64,000 bases of DNA, from NCBI GenBank assembly GCA_947627985.1, contig CANQYD010000006.1:1-64000 (forward strand), read 5' to 3'. The DNA is from an uncultured Clostridia bacterium. Lineage in GTDB: Bacteria; Bacillota; Clostridia; Oscillospirales; Ruminococcaceae. The position numbers and the translations under genes were made by a program. Positions 17,539 through 27,476 of the stretch are shown here, one piece after another. The notes under the pieces were generated by a model, which was not told the origin of the DNA, made no database searches, and saw nothing but the letters and a program-made list of their open reading frames with translations. How positions within the stretch are numbered: the stretch's first letter is position 1; each line of letters starts with the position of its first letter.

Positions 17539-18972
17539 GTGAAAAGCAAATCATTCGGGTATTTTCTTACAATGATCGCCGTTTTGGCGATGCTGATCTC
17601 CTCACTGGCGATCCCGGTCTCGGCATATAAGTCTGACCATATCAGAGCCGAGGTATCCGGCACTACCGTAACTCTTAGGTGGGACCCCGGCACAAGAGGA
17701 AGCGACGCGGGATACTGCGTTATGTACAAGTTAGCGGGTACATATGGCTACGACGTCATCGATATCACCTCCGAAACGTCAATGAAGGTTACCGGGCTCA
17801 AAGAAGGCAAGTCCTACGACTTTAGCGTGCTTGACCCATTCGATTCGTATTTTGACGATCTTTACGATGAGTACTGCATCACCGTTACCATTGAGAAGCC
17901 CTCTTCCACTCCCAAGCTCAAAGCCGAATTCAAAGACGGCAAGGTAAAGCTCAGCTGGTCGGAGGCTTCCGGAGCTTCAAAGTATACGGTTCAGTATAAG
18001 AGCGAAACAATGTCTTCCTTCAAAGACCTTAAGACGACTTCGTCAAAATCTCTTAGCGTCGGAAACATCACGCTCGGAAAAAAGTATACTTTCAGGGTTA
18101 TTCCCGATGTTGGAAACAGGTCTGACAGCGTGAGCATAACTCCTATCAAGGCGGGATCAAGTCAGGCGAAAACTTCCGCCTCGACTTCAACCTCGTCAAG
18201 CGTCTCAAAAAATTCTTCAAAAAGCACTTCAAAAGCGGTCCTGCCCGATCCCGTTGCGTTCTTCCACTACGAAGCAGGCTACGATTTTGCCGATAACGGA
18301 GGAATGTTCTTCTGGTTTAAAGATGACGACGACATTGAGGGAATCACCGAGTATATGGACCTCATTTTAGACAGCTATCCGTTCTCTGCGGAAGTTTATG
18401 AGGTAAAGAATTACCTCTCTCCCGAATATACCGCTTACTACGGTCTGAAGTATACCGGAAGCGATACGGTCGGTCATATCTCGGGAAAACTCAACGGCAA
18501 TAATTATGATGATCTGGACGTTTTGATCCAAATAGATTATTGGCCTAAAGACAGCATCATCGATATGTCAATTCGCTCTTCCGACGACATTGAGTTCGTC
18601 GACAACGACGACGGAAGTGTCCATACCGGATACAATAGCAGATATGCGCCCGGAAATCAGAACAAAAATTCAGGCAGCTCATCTTCATCGTCATCGTCGT
18701 CATCTTCTTCGAGCTTCTCCTCAAGTTCAAGAAATTCAAATACCGGCAAGCGTAAATGCCCATATTGCAGATTCGGCAAGGTCACATGCACTCGTTGCGA
18801 CGGAAAAGGCGAAAGTTATGAATATTCCTCTGTTGCGAATAACTCCGGTAAGATGAATAAATCTGGTAGACAGAAAACAGGAATCCGTACATATCATAAG
18901 TGCCTAAAGTGTAACGGTACCGGCAAGCTCGATTGCACACACTGCGGCGGAGATACTTGGCTCAACGACTGA
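17539..18972 (+). CDS. Secreted fibronectin type III-like protein with Ser-rich linker and DnaJ-type zinc-finger C-terminus
   Basis: GTG start with GAAAGGG RBS; signal peptide; two Fn3-like segments; poly-Ser; CPYC..CTRCDGKG..CLKCNGTG..CTHCGG. Confidence 0.8.
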   Translation: MKSKSFGYFLTMIAVLAMLISSLAIPVSAYKSDHIRAEVSGTTVTLRWDPGTRGSDAGYCVMYKLAGTYGYDVIDITSETSMKVTGLKEGKSYDFSVLDPFDSYFDDLYDEYCITVTIEKPSSTPKLKAEFKDGKVKLSWSEASGASKYTVQYKSETMSSFKDLKTTSSKSLSVGNITLGKKYTFRVIPDVGNRSDSVSITPIKAGSSQAKTSASTSTSSSVSKNSSKSTSKAVLPDPVAFFHYEAGYDFADNGGMFFWFKDDDDIEGITEYMDLILDSYPFSAEVYEVKNYLSPEYTAYYGLKYTGSDTVGHISGKLNGNNYDDLDVLIQIDYWPKDSIIDMSIRSSDDIEFVDNDDGSVHTGYNSRYAPGNQNKNSGSSSSSSSSSSSSSFSSSSRNSNTGKRKCPYCRFGKVTCTRCDGKGESYEYSSVANNSGKMNKSGRQKTGIRTYHKCLKCNGTGKLDCTHCGGDTWLND

Positions 18973-18991
18973 TCATGCAAAACAGATTACT

Positions 18992-19020
18992 AAAAGCTTC
19001 CTTGAAAAAAGGAAGCTTTT
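18992..19020 (+). terminator. Rho-independent terminator
   Basis: AAAAGCTTCC-TTGAAAAAA-GGAAGCTTTTTATAT. Confidence 0.8.
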
Positions 19021-19066
19021 TATATGTAGGAAAGCTGAATAAATTATGAAATTTTCCCCCACTCTG

Positions 19067-19094
19067 TTGACAATCCGAAATAATCGGTTATAAT
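19067..19094 (+). promoter_or_regulatory. Promoter TTGACA-16-TATAAT
   Basis: TTGACA 19067-19072, TATAAT 19089-19094. Confidence 0.75.
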
Positions 19095-19124
19095 TAACAT
19101 AGACCCCAAAAAAGGAGAGGTTTT

Positions 19125-21149
19125 ATGGCATATAAAAAGAAAAATTCCGCGGCTCCGGTCGTCATCATAATTTCGCTTCTGGTGATCGTCGCCGCGGTAC
19201 TTATGATGGTATTCATGGGCGGAGAGGGCGGCGGCGTCCTCGGAAAGATCAAGGACGATATCTTGGGCGGAGAGGGCGCCGAGAATCCCGCTCAGATCGA
19301 GCTGATGGAAGCAAGCGCCCTCCCCAACGCGACAACTCCCGTTCAGGAGACAAATGAAGACGGCGACACCGTCATCACCTTCAACGGCTCCGAGATCAAC
19401 GTGGAAGGACAGGGCGCCGCAGCTTCCGACGGCACGCTTCTGATCGTCCAAAGCGGCGTATATAAACTTTCCGGCACCCTTACCGACGGCAGGATCGTCG
19501 TCAACGCAAAGGGTCAGGACGTCGTTTTGATCTTGGACGGAGTGGACGTCACATGCTCAAACAGCGCGCCTCTTTACGTCTATAAGGCGGCTTCGGTGAC
19601 GCTTCTTCTGAACGGCACCACCCAAAACACCTTCACCGACGGCGAGGGCTGGAGTTATGATCTTGAATACTGCAATTCCGCCGAGGAAGAGCCCAACGCC
19701 TGCGTATTCTCTAAGGGCGACCTGATAATCCGCGGAACCGGTTCCCTAAAGATCAACGGCAACTACAATTCGGGACTTATAGGCAAGGATACGCTGAAGA
19801 TCATCAACACCACGGTCGACGTGACCGCGAAAAACAACGGTATCAACGGCAAGGACAGCCTGACGGTCCAAAACTCCACCGTAAGCGTGACCGCCGGCGG
19901 GGACTGCTTGAGATCGACTCAGGAAAACGACGCCTCGCTCGGCTGGGCAAGCTTTGCCGATTCAAATATTTATCTTGATTCTACCGACGGCGACGGCATG
20001 CAGATCGAGCGGGATATCACGGTCGACAACTGCTCGATAAGCCTTAAAACTGGCGAAAACGGCGCTCAGGGCACCGCGACTTCGTCCTCCTGCAAGGGCA
20101 TGAAGTCGTCGCAGGGGAGCATATCGATAAACAGCGGCACCATAGCGCTCGACACCATCGACGACGCCCTTCACTGCGCGGGAGACATAACCGTGAACGA
20201 CGGCAAGATATCCATCGCGACCGGCGACGACGCGCTTCACGCCGACACCGATATATATATTAACGGCGGAATTATCGAAATGCCCGACTGCCACGAGGGT
20301 CTTGAGGGCACGCTCATCGAGATCGCCGGCGGAGAGATCTATATCATCGCCGACGACGACGGCATTAACGCTTCCGGCGGCAACGATTCGAGCGGGGAGT
20401 GGGGCGGAATGTTTGAAAGCGACGGCTCGCATCTCGGCATCTCCGGCGGATTTGTCTACGTCAATTCGATGGGCGACGGAATAGATTCAAACGGCGATAT
20501 TTATATGTCGGGAGGCACCCTTATCGTCTCCGGTCCGACCTCGGGCGGGGACGGCGCTATCGACTACAACGGCGATTTTTATGTCGACGGGGGAATGCTC
20601 TTCGCCGCGGGTTCTGCAGGAATGGCTCAGGCTCCCGATAATCTCGGAATCAACGCCGTCGCGGTGACGTTTGATAAGGAGATCGAAGCCGGGACAGCGG
20701 TCTCGATATCCGGCGGCGGACAGGAATTTGTCTTTGAAGTCGAGAAAAATACCGGGAACATCGTCTTCGCCTCTCCCGACTTAGTCGCCGGCACCGAGTA
20801 TAAAATTTCCTACGGAGGAAAATATTCGGGAGAAGTCAGATACTGCGTCGCGAGCGGCGGAAGCTATTCGGGAGGCAGCGAGCTGACGACGGTCACGCTT
20901 GCCGAGGGCTTGAACGCATACGGCTCGGTCGGTATCGGCGGAAGTCTGGGCGGCGGCAGATTCGGCGAAGCCGGGCGCTTCGGAGGAATGGGCGGAGAAG
21001 GCAAGCAAAGCCCCTTCGGGCACGGAATGAAGGACGGCAGCATGCAGCCTCCCGAGATGCCGGAAGGCGGGTTCCCGCAGGATATGATGAACGGCGAGCA
21101 GCCTCCCGAAATGCCGGAGGGTGAAATGCCTCCGGAGATGGTGGAATAA
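19125..21149 (+). CDS. Carbohydrate-binding domain protein, Cthe_2159-like (beta-helix)
   Basis: Membrane anchor then YKLSGTLTDGRIVVNAKGQDVVLILDGVDVTCSNSAPLYVYKAASVTLLLNGTTQNTFTDG; repeated GDDALHAD/DDGINASGG turns; Pro/Glu/Met-rich tail. Confidence 0.85.
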   Translation: MAYKKKNSAAPVVIIISLLVIVAAVLMMVFMGGEGGGVLGKIKDDILGGEGAENPAQIELMEASALPNATTPVQETNEDGDTVITFNGSEINVEGQGAAASDGTLLIVQSGVYKLSGTLTDGRIVVNAKGQDVVLILDGVDVTCSNSAPLYVYKAASVTLLLNGTTQNTFTDGEGWSYDLEYCNSAEEEPNACVFSKGDLIIRGTGSLKINGNYNSGLIGKDTLKIINTTVDVTAKNNGINGKDSLTVQNSTVSVTAGGDCLRSTQENDASLGWASFADSNIYLDSTDGDGMQIERDITVDNCSISLKTGENGAQGTATSSSCKGMKSSQGSISINSGTIALDTIDDALHCAGDITVNDGKISIATGDDALHADTDIYINGGIIEMPDCHEGLEGTLIEIAGGEIYIIADDDGINASGGNDSSGEWGGMFESDGSHLGISGGFVYVNSMGDGIDSNGDIYMSGGTLIVSGPTSGGDGAIDYNGDFYVDGGMLFAAGSAGMAQAPDNLGINAVAVTFDKEIEAGTAVSISGGGQEFVFEVEKNTGNIVFASPDLVAGTEYKISYGGKYSGEVRYCVASGGSYSGGSELTTVTLAEGLNAYGSVGIGGSLGGGRFGEAGRFGGMGGEGKQSPFGHGMKDGSMQPPEMPEGGFPQDMMNGEQPPEMPEGEMPPEMVE

Positions 21150-21164
21150 GATTATAAAAAAGAG

Positions 21165-21199
21165 AAAAGTTCGACGGTCATGGCGGCTGTCGAACTTTT
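21165..21199 (+). terminator. Rho-independent terminator
   Basis: AAAAGTTCGAC-N13-GTCGAACTTTTTT. Confidence 0.8.
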
Positions 21200-21275
21200 T
21201 TATGAATTTGAAAATATTTAATTATATTATATGTCTGCACTAAACCGGGGCAGGAATGCATAATCCGCTTAATTA

Positions 21276-22337
21276 TTATCCGTTCCCCGCGCTATCCCTG
21301 ATCTCCCTCTCGATCTTCTCCGCAAGCCCGTCAAGCGCGGCGAAATCCATCGCCGAAATATAGAGCTTTTCGAGGCTGTCGTGGACGTCTTTTGCCTCCT
21401 TCAGAGCCTTCACCGCCGCGCCGAGGAGCTCTTCTCTAAGGGACGCCGCGAAGGCGATTCGGTTCTTTCTTGCGCGCAGAAGCGCGGGGTCGTAAAACCT
21501 CAGCGCGTTGATCTTTTTGACGCTCTCGGCACCCGTTCCGCTCGGCAGGAAGGCGATCCCGAGCTCCGGTATCGCGAGGATCTCATACCGCGTCCCGCGC
21601 TGTCTGACGTCGCGGGAAGCGACCGTCCCGAAGCCGTTTCGCGCGGCTGCCGTCGAGACCGTTTTCAAAAGAAAATCAGTCACGAAAAGGCAGGGATCGC
21701 TTATCTCGAAGACCGACAGCCCGTCGATCGCGCCGAACTGCGTCACGAAGCCGTCCGGGGTGACCGATGATATCTGCCGAAGCGCTATTTCAGCGGGTTT
21801 GCGGGAAGTTTTGGGTATGATCTTTTTGATTAGGCGAGCCGCATAATTTTCCAGTTTTTCGGATAATACAGCCCCGGCACCCTCGGCATAAATATCCTCC
21901 GAAATATCTGCCGCAGCGGTCAGGCAGCGCTGAGCACGCTTGTGAAGAGCGGCGTTTTCATCGAAAAGGCGGACGATATCCGAAGAATTCCGGACGAGCG
22001 CGGACATATCCCAAAAAGCGCCCAGATCGACGATTTTCTGCCCGATCCCGGGGTATTTCGGCTCGAAAACATGCGGCGGGGTGCCGTCGGCGACGATGAT
22101 CCCGAGCCCCCGAAAGACGACCGCGTCGAACGATCCGGGGTCGGAGGAGCAGAAGTAGAGCTCGGGCCCATCGAGGTCTCCGAGCGCCTGCGCAAGGCGT
22201 TTCATCAGGGTCGATTTGCCGGTGCCGGGACCGCCTTTGAGTATGTATGTGCGGAATCGGGGGTCTGCGATCAGCTCGCCGAATTTCGTCTCAAAGCCGT
22301 CGGGCGACGGCGCGCCGAGAAAGTATGATTTGTGCAT
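21276..22337 (-). CDS. P-loop ATPase family protein (PRK06851-like)
   Basis: YILKGGPGTGKSTLMKRLA Walker A; two-part architecture. Confidence 0.8.
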   Translation of the reverse strand: MHKSYFLGAPSPDGFETKFGELIADPRFRTYILKGGPGTGKSTLMKRLAQALGDLDGPELYFCSSDPGSFDAVVFRGLGIIVADGTPPHVFEPKYPGIGQKIVDLGAFWDMSALVRNSSDIVRLFDENAALHKRAQRCLTAAADISEDIYAEGAGAVLSEKLENYAARLIKKIIPKTSRKPAEIALRQISSVTPDGFVTQFGAIDGLSVFEISDPCLFVTDFLLKTVSTAAARNGFGTVASRDVRQRGTRYEILAIPELGIAFLPSGTGAESVKKINALRFYDPALLRARKNRIAFAASLREELLGAAVKALKEAKDVHDSLEKLYISAMDFAALDGLAEKIEREIRDSAGNG

Positions 22338-22519
22338 GATTTTTCCTCCCATGTTGCTTTTTTACAGTGTATGCGGGAGGTGTGGGAGAGGTTATAGATA
22401 TACGGGAGCGGGCACATTATCCGAAAATTTATGGGTAACACGGTGATATTACGACTTCTGATTCCCCCCTTGCATTTCCCCCTTCCCCATGCTATAATAA
22501 CAAAAAAGGAGGTGGCATT

Positions 22520-22915
22520 ATGCCTACAATCGAAGAGCTTCGGGAGAGGTTCAAGGGCGATCGGTTCGCGATGCTGACCGGCGCCGAGATACGCGAGGCT
22601 GAGCCGGGTCGAGCCGTCTGCGCGGTCAAACTTCGCGAGGAGCACATGAACGCCAACAACGTGCCGATGGGCGGCGCGATCTTCACGCTGGCGGACTTCT
22701 GCTACGCCGTCGCGTCAAACGGCTTCACCGAGCACATCATCGTCTCCCAGCACTGCTCGATCACGTTTTTATCGCCCGCGAAGGGGTCTGAACTGATCGC
22801 CGAAGCGAAGTGCATACGCGCGGGTCGCTCGACATGTCTCTACGAGGTCTCGGTCCGGGACGATCTCGGGACCTTCGTCGCTCATGTGACCGTCAACGGC
22901 TTCACGGTCAAGTAA
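22520..22915 (+). CDS. PaaI family thioesterase (hotdog)
   Basis: LREEHMNANNVPMGGAIFTLADFCYAVASNG. Confidence 0.88.
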   Translation: MPTIEELRERFKGDRFAMLTGAEIREAEPGRAVCAVKLREEHMNANNVPMGGAIFTLADFCYAVASNGFTEHIIVSQHCSITFLSPAKGSELIAEAKCIRAGRSTCLYEVSVRDDLGTFVAHVTVNGFTVK

Positions 22916-23160
22916 AAAATTGTGATAATCAATAAAAATGCGGATATAATTTTGTATATATTTACAGAATATCGATATCGCCCGACCCCGACTGCAAGCC
23001 GTTTTCGCCTACGGCGGCAGACTTTGGGTTTATCGTTTCTGCGCTGTCTTTCGGGTTCATGAGACCCCTGCAAGCAGCGCCCCAAAAATCTAAAAAACCG
23101 TCGGCTTCATGTGCCGGCGGTTATTTTTTATTATTTATTGACAGCAATCGTGAAGCCGGT

Positions 23161-23823
23161 TCACCCGAAAGAAAACGGCATAACGATATTAAGCGCCAAA
23201 GCCAGCGCGATGCCTATCGCTATCATGATCGCGGTACCCTTTACGGATTCACGCCTCAAAACGAAGCACCCGCATAAAAATGTCAATGCCTCCAAAAGAG
23301 AGCGGCATTTAAAATATCCCACCCCGAACGCAAACGACATGTCAAAAAGAACGGCTGTAATTCCCGCGGAAAGGATAAGCGATATCTTGCCCTGACCTTT
23401 TGCATACCAGCAAATAAAGGCAAGAAGAGGGGAGACGGCGGTAAAGCCTATCCAAATCATCGCGTAGCTTTTTGGGAAAAACCCTGCGACATAGTTTGAA
23501 TACAAATAGTAACTTGTAACCATACCGACAAAAAACACGAAAACATTAACGCTTGCTCTTATTGCAGAATTACTGTAAACAGAAATACACAGCGCAATCA
23601 ATACCCAAATTGCAAAACGCCCAAGGAAATTATGAACATCTAATGCCCCGTCTACTGCCATAAGCACACTCGGAAGTTCAGCCTGATGAAAATCCATAAA
23701 TTTTGAAAATGTACCCAAAGCTATCCCGAGGAACAATACAGCTGCGGTATTTATAATTTTTCTATTACCGGATATAGGATTTTCCGCGCTCCTTATATCA
23801 TTCAAAAACTTGTTCATAGACAT
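23161..23823 (-). CDS. Polytopic membrane protein of unknown function
   Basis: Multiple hydrophobic helices in an uninterrupted 220-aa ORF. Confidence 0.6.
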   Translation of the reverse strand: MSMNKFLNDIRSAENPISGNRKIINTAAVLFLGIALGTFSKFMDFHQAELPSVLMAVDGALDVHNFLGRFAIWVLIALCISVYSNSAIRASVNVFVFFVGMVTSYYLYSNYVAGFFPKSYAMIWIGFTAVSPLLAFICWYAKGQGKISLILSAGITAVLFDMSFAFGVGYFKCRSLLEALTFLCGCFVLRRESVKGTAIMIAIGIALALALNIVMPFSFG

Positions 23824-24012
23824 CTCCCAAAATCCCGATTTCCCGAGCAGTCTCCCGCCCGGTATTTATCATTATACCGCCCAAATGTGAAAAAATCTAC
23901 CGTCGGGTAAGATGATTAAATGATTTTCCTCTCAGATTCTCCCAAAAAGCAGGCGAATTTTTCCGCTTGCGGGGAAAATATAAAAAATTGTCAACTTTGT
24001 GGGTATTTTTAG

Positions 24013-24041
24013 TTGACTTTAACCGCTGAATGTTGTATAAT
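24013..24041 (+). promoter_or_regulatory. Promoter TTGACT-17-TATAAT for acyl-CoA ligase operon
   Basis: TTGACT 24013-24018, TATAAT 24036-24041. Confidence 0.75.
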
Positions 24042-24150
24042 ATTATATGTGCGATTACACGCTTTAAAGTGTAAAATAGCCGGAGATGTCGGGAATGTAT
24101 GAAAGCGCGTTCCCGATCTCCCGGAAAATTCATCAAGAAAAGGAGAAAAT

Positions 24151-25788
24151 ATGGTTATCACAGAGCTTTTGGAACGAAACGCCCGACTCTACGGCGACGA
24201 GACGGCTTTGGTAGAACTCAGTCCGACTGAGGAGCGCGACCGCGTCGTCACATGGAGGGAAGCAAGCCTAATCGAGAGCGCCATGCCCGACGCGCCCTAC
24301 CGCAGGTCTTTAAGCTGGCGCGACTTCGACAGAAGGGCAAACAGGATCGCCAACCTGCTTCTGTCAAGAAATGTCAGAAGAGGCGCGAAGGTCGGCATAC
24401 TGATGATGAACTGCCTCGAGTGGCTCCCCGTCTATTTCGGTATACTCAAGGCGGGCTGCATCGCCGTGCCGATGAATTTCAGGTACTCAAGCGACGAGAT
24501 CAAGTACTGCCTTGAGCTTGCCGACGTCGAGGTGCTGGTCTTCGGACCGGAATTCGTAAGCAGAATGGACGCAATCGCCGACAAAATCCCCGGGGTGAAA
24601 ATGATGTTCTTCATCGGTCGGGACAAGCCGGATTACACCGAGGACTGCATCAGGCTGATGGGCTTCTGCTCATCGAGCGCGCCTCCGGTTGCCCTTTGCG
24701 AAGACGATTACGCCGCGATCTACTTCTCCTCCGGCACCACGGGATTTCCCAAGGCGATATTACATAATCACCGGGCTCTTATATCCTCCTGCGAGACCGA
24801 GCAGGCGCACCACGGTCAGACCCGGGAGGACGTATTCCTCTGCATACCCCCGCTGTATCACACCGGCGCCAAGATGCACTGGTTCGGAAGCCTGATTTCC
24901 GGGGGAAGAGCGGTTCTTTTGCGCGGCGTGAAGCCGGAGTGGATTCTGCGGGCGATCACGGAGGAAAAGTGCACCATCGTATGGCTTTTGGTGCCGTGGG
25001 CTCAGGACCTTTTGGACGCCATCGATTCGGGAAAGGTAAAACTTGATCACTATCTTTTGGATCAGTGGAGGCTTATGCACATCGGCGCGCAGCCCGTTCC
25101 CCCGAGCCTTATAAGGCGCTGGAAGCAGGTATTTCCGCATCATCAGTATGACACAAACTACGGCTTGAGCGAGTCCATCGGACCCGGCTGCGTGCATTTG
25201 GGAGTTGAAAATATCGATAAAGTCGGCGCGATCGGCAAAGCCGGTTATCACTGGAAAGCCAAGGTCGTAAACGATAAAGGCGAAGAAGTAAAGGGAGATG
25301 AAGTCGGCGAGCTCATCGTCAAAGGTCCCGGCGTCATGCTCTGCTACTATAAAAACAAAGAGGCGACCGATGAAGTCCTCAAGGACGGCTGGCTCTATAC
25401 CGGAGATATGGCGAGGGTAGATGAGGACGGATTTATCTATCTTGTAGACAGGAAAAAGGACGTCGTCATCTCGGGAGGGGAGAACATCTATCCCGTTCAG
25501 ATCGAGGATTATCTGAGGCAATTTGAGAAGATCAAGGACGTCGCCGTCATCGGCATGCCGGATCAGCGCCTTGGGGAAATCACCGCGGCAATCATCGAGA
25601 TCAAGGAAGGCGTGAGCTGCACCGAAGATGAGATCAACGAGTTCTGCAAGGGCTTGCCGAGGTATAAAAGACCGAGGAAGATCATCTTTGCCGACGTTCC
25701 GAGAAATCCCACCGGCAAGATCGAAAAGCCCGCTTTGAGAGAGAAATACTGCGGGGGAAGACTGGTTGAGGAGCAGATACTGTCCTGA
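24151..25788 (+). CDS. AMP-dependent acyl-CoA synthetase/ligase
   Basis: IYFSSGTTGFPKAILHNH; DGWLYTGDMARVDEDGFIYLVDRKKDVVISGGENIYP; PRNPTGKIEK. Confidence 0.95.
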   Translation: MVITELLERNARLYGDETALVELSPTEERDRVVTWREASLIESAMPDAPYRRSLSWRDFDRRANRIANLLLSRNVRRGAKVGILMMNCLEWLPVYFGILKAGCIAVPMNFRYSSDEIKYCLELADVEVLVFGPEFVSRMDAIADKIPGVKMMFFIGRDKPDYTEDCIRLMGFCSSSAPPVALCEDDYAAIYFSSGTTGFPKAILHNHRALISSCETEQAHHGQTREDVFLCIPPLYHTGAKMHWFGSLISGGRAVLLRGVKPEWILRAITEEKCTIVWLLVPWAQDLLDAIDSGKVKLDHYLLDQWRLMHIGAQPVPPSLIRRWKQVFPHHQYDTNYGLSESIGPGCVHLGVENIDKVGAIGKAGYHWKAKVVNDKGEEVKGDEVGELIVKGPGVMLCYYKNKEATDEVLKDGWLYTGDMARVDEDGFIYLVDRKKDVVISGGENIYPVQIEDYLRQFEKIKDVAVIGMPDQRLGEITAAIIEIKEGVSCTEDEINEFCKGLPRYKRPRKIIFADVPRNPTGKIEKPALREKYCGGRLVEEQILS

Positions 25789-25884
25789 CGGACAGAGGAC
25801 AGAATTCGGAGATCAGAGGACGGATCTGATCTTTCAAACATACGCAAAAGAATCACCCAAAACTAAAGAAACGAGGAAAACATC

Positions 25885-27453
25885 ATGGACTTATTCATCA
25901 AACTCGCTATGCTGATCATCTTCTTCGGACTGATGGTCGCGATCGGTCTTTACTGCCGTCGGCACGCAACCGACGTCAACGGCTTCGTCTTGGGCGGACG
26001 CAACGTCGGTCCTTGGCTGACGGCGTTCGCATACGGCACCAGCTACTTCTCCGCCGTCGTATTCGTCGGATACGCGGGTCAGTTCGGCTGGAAATACGGC
26101 GTAGCAGCCACTTGGGCGGGTCTCGGGAACGCCTTCATCGGCTCGCTGATGGCTTGGGCGATCCTCGGTCGCCGCACCCGCGTCATGACCCAGCACCTTG
26201 ACAGCGCAACCATGCCGGAATTCTTCGGCAAGCGCTTCGACAGCCCGGCTCTTAAACTCTGCGCGTCGGCGATCATCTTCATCTTCCTGATCCCCTACAC
26301 CGCCTCCCTCTACAACGGTCTCAGCCGACTCTTCGCGATGGCTTTTGATATAGACTACGCCGTCTGCGTGGTCGTCATGGCGGTGCTCACCGGTATCTAC
26401 GTCATCGCCGGCGGATATATGGCGACAGCTATCAACGACTTCATTCAGGGCATAATCATGATCTTCGGCATCGTCGCAGTCATCGCGGCGGTCCTCAACA
26501 GTCAGGGCGGCTTCCTTGAGGCGCTCAACAAGATGGCTGCCGTCAGCGATCCCGCGGTATCGGAAGCTCCCGGCGTCTTCAACTCCTTCTTCGGACCCGA
26601 CCCGATAAACCTCCTTGGCGTCGTGATCTTAACGTCTCTCGGCACATGGGGTCTGCCGCAGATGGTCCAGAAATTCTACGCCATAAAGAGCGAGTCCGCG
26701 ATCAACAAGGGCATGATCATCTCGACGGTATTCGCTCTCATCGTCGCCGGCGGCTGCTACTTCTTGGGCGGCTTCGGACGTCTCTTCTCCGACAAGATGG
26801 AGATAATAAACGGCATTCCCAACGGCAGCTACGACTCCGTTATCCCGACGATGCTCTCGGGGCTTCCCACGCTTCTAATCGCCGTTGTCGTCATCTTGGT
26901 GCTCTCGGCTTCGATGTCCACCCTCTCTTCGCTTGTTCTGACATCGAGCTCCACCCTCACCCTTGATTTCATCAAGGGCACCGTCGTCAAGAAGATGGAC
27001 GAGAAAAAGCAGGTCCTCTGCATCCGCACTCTCGTCGCCGTATTCATCGCTATTTCCGCGGTTCTGGCGATCATTCAGTACCGCTCGAGCGTGACATTCA
27101 TCGCGCAGCTGATGGGAGTCAGCTGGGGAGCTTTGGCAGGCGCGTTCTTGGCGCCGTTTATGTACGGTTTATATTGGAAGCGCACTTCAAAGGCTGCGTG
27201 CTGGGTCAGCTTCGGATTCTCGACGATATTCATGCTGCTCGTCATCTCGCCTCTTAAGACCGCTTTACCTGCGCTTTTGCAGTCCCCGATCAATGCCGGC
27301 GCGTTTTGCATGATAGCGGGGCTGATCTTTGTACCGATCGTCAGCCTCTTCACTCCCGCGCCCAAAAAAGAGCGCCTCGACGAGATATTTGCATGCTATG
27401 ACAAGACCGTCACCGTCTCCGTCAAGACATCTATCGGAAACGATAATCAGTAA
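25885..27453 (+). CDS. Sodium:solute symporter (SSS) family transporter
   Basis: RRHATDVNGFVLGGRNVGPWLTAFAYGTSYFSAVVFVGYAGQFG and about 13 hydrophobic helices. Confidence 0.92.
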   Translation: MDLFIKLAMLIIFFGLMVAIGLYCRRHATDVNGFVLGGRNVGPWLTAFAYGTSYFSAVVFVGYAGQFGWKYGVAATWAGLGNAFIGSLMAWAILGRRTRVMTQHLDSATMPEFFGKRFDSPALKLCASAIIFIFLIPYTASLYNGLSRLFAMAFDIDYAVCVVVMAVLTGIYVIAGGYMATAINDFIQGIIMIFGIVAVIAAVLNSQGGFLEALNKMAAVSDPAVSEAPGVFNSFFGPDPINLLGVVILTSLGTWGLPQMVQKFYAIKSESAINKGMIISTVFALIVAGGCYFLGGFGRLFSDKMEIINGIPNGSYDSVIPTMLSGLPTLLIAVVVILVLSASMSTLSSLVLTSSSTLTLDFIKGTVVKKMDEKKQVLCIRTLVAVFIAISAVLAIIQYRSSVTFIAQLMGVSWGALAGAFLAPFMYGLYWKRTSKAACWVSFGFSTIFMLLVISPLKTALPALLQSPINAGAFCMIAGLIFVPIVSLFTPAPKKERLDEIFACYDKTVTVSVKTSIGNDNQ

Positions 27454-27476
27454 AATATTTGTAAAAGGAGATATTT

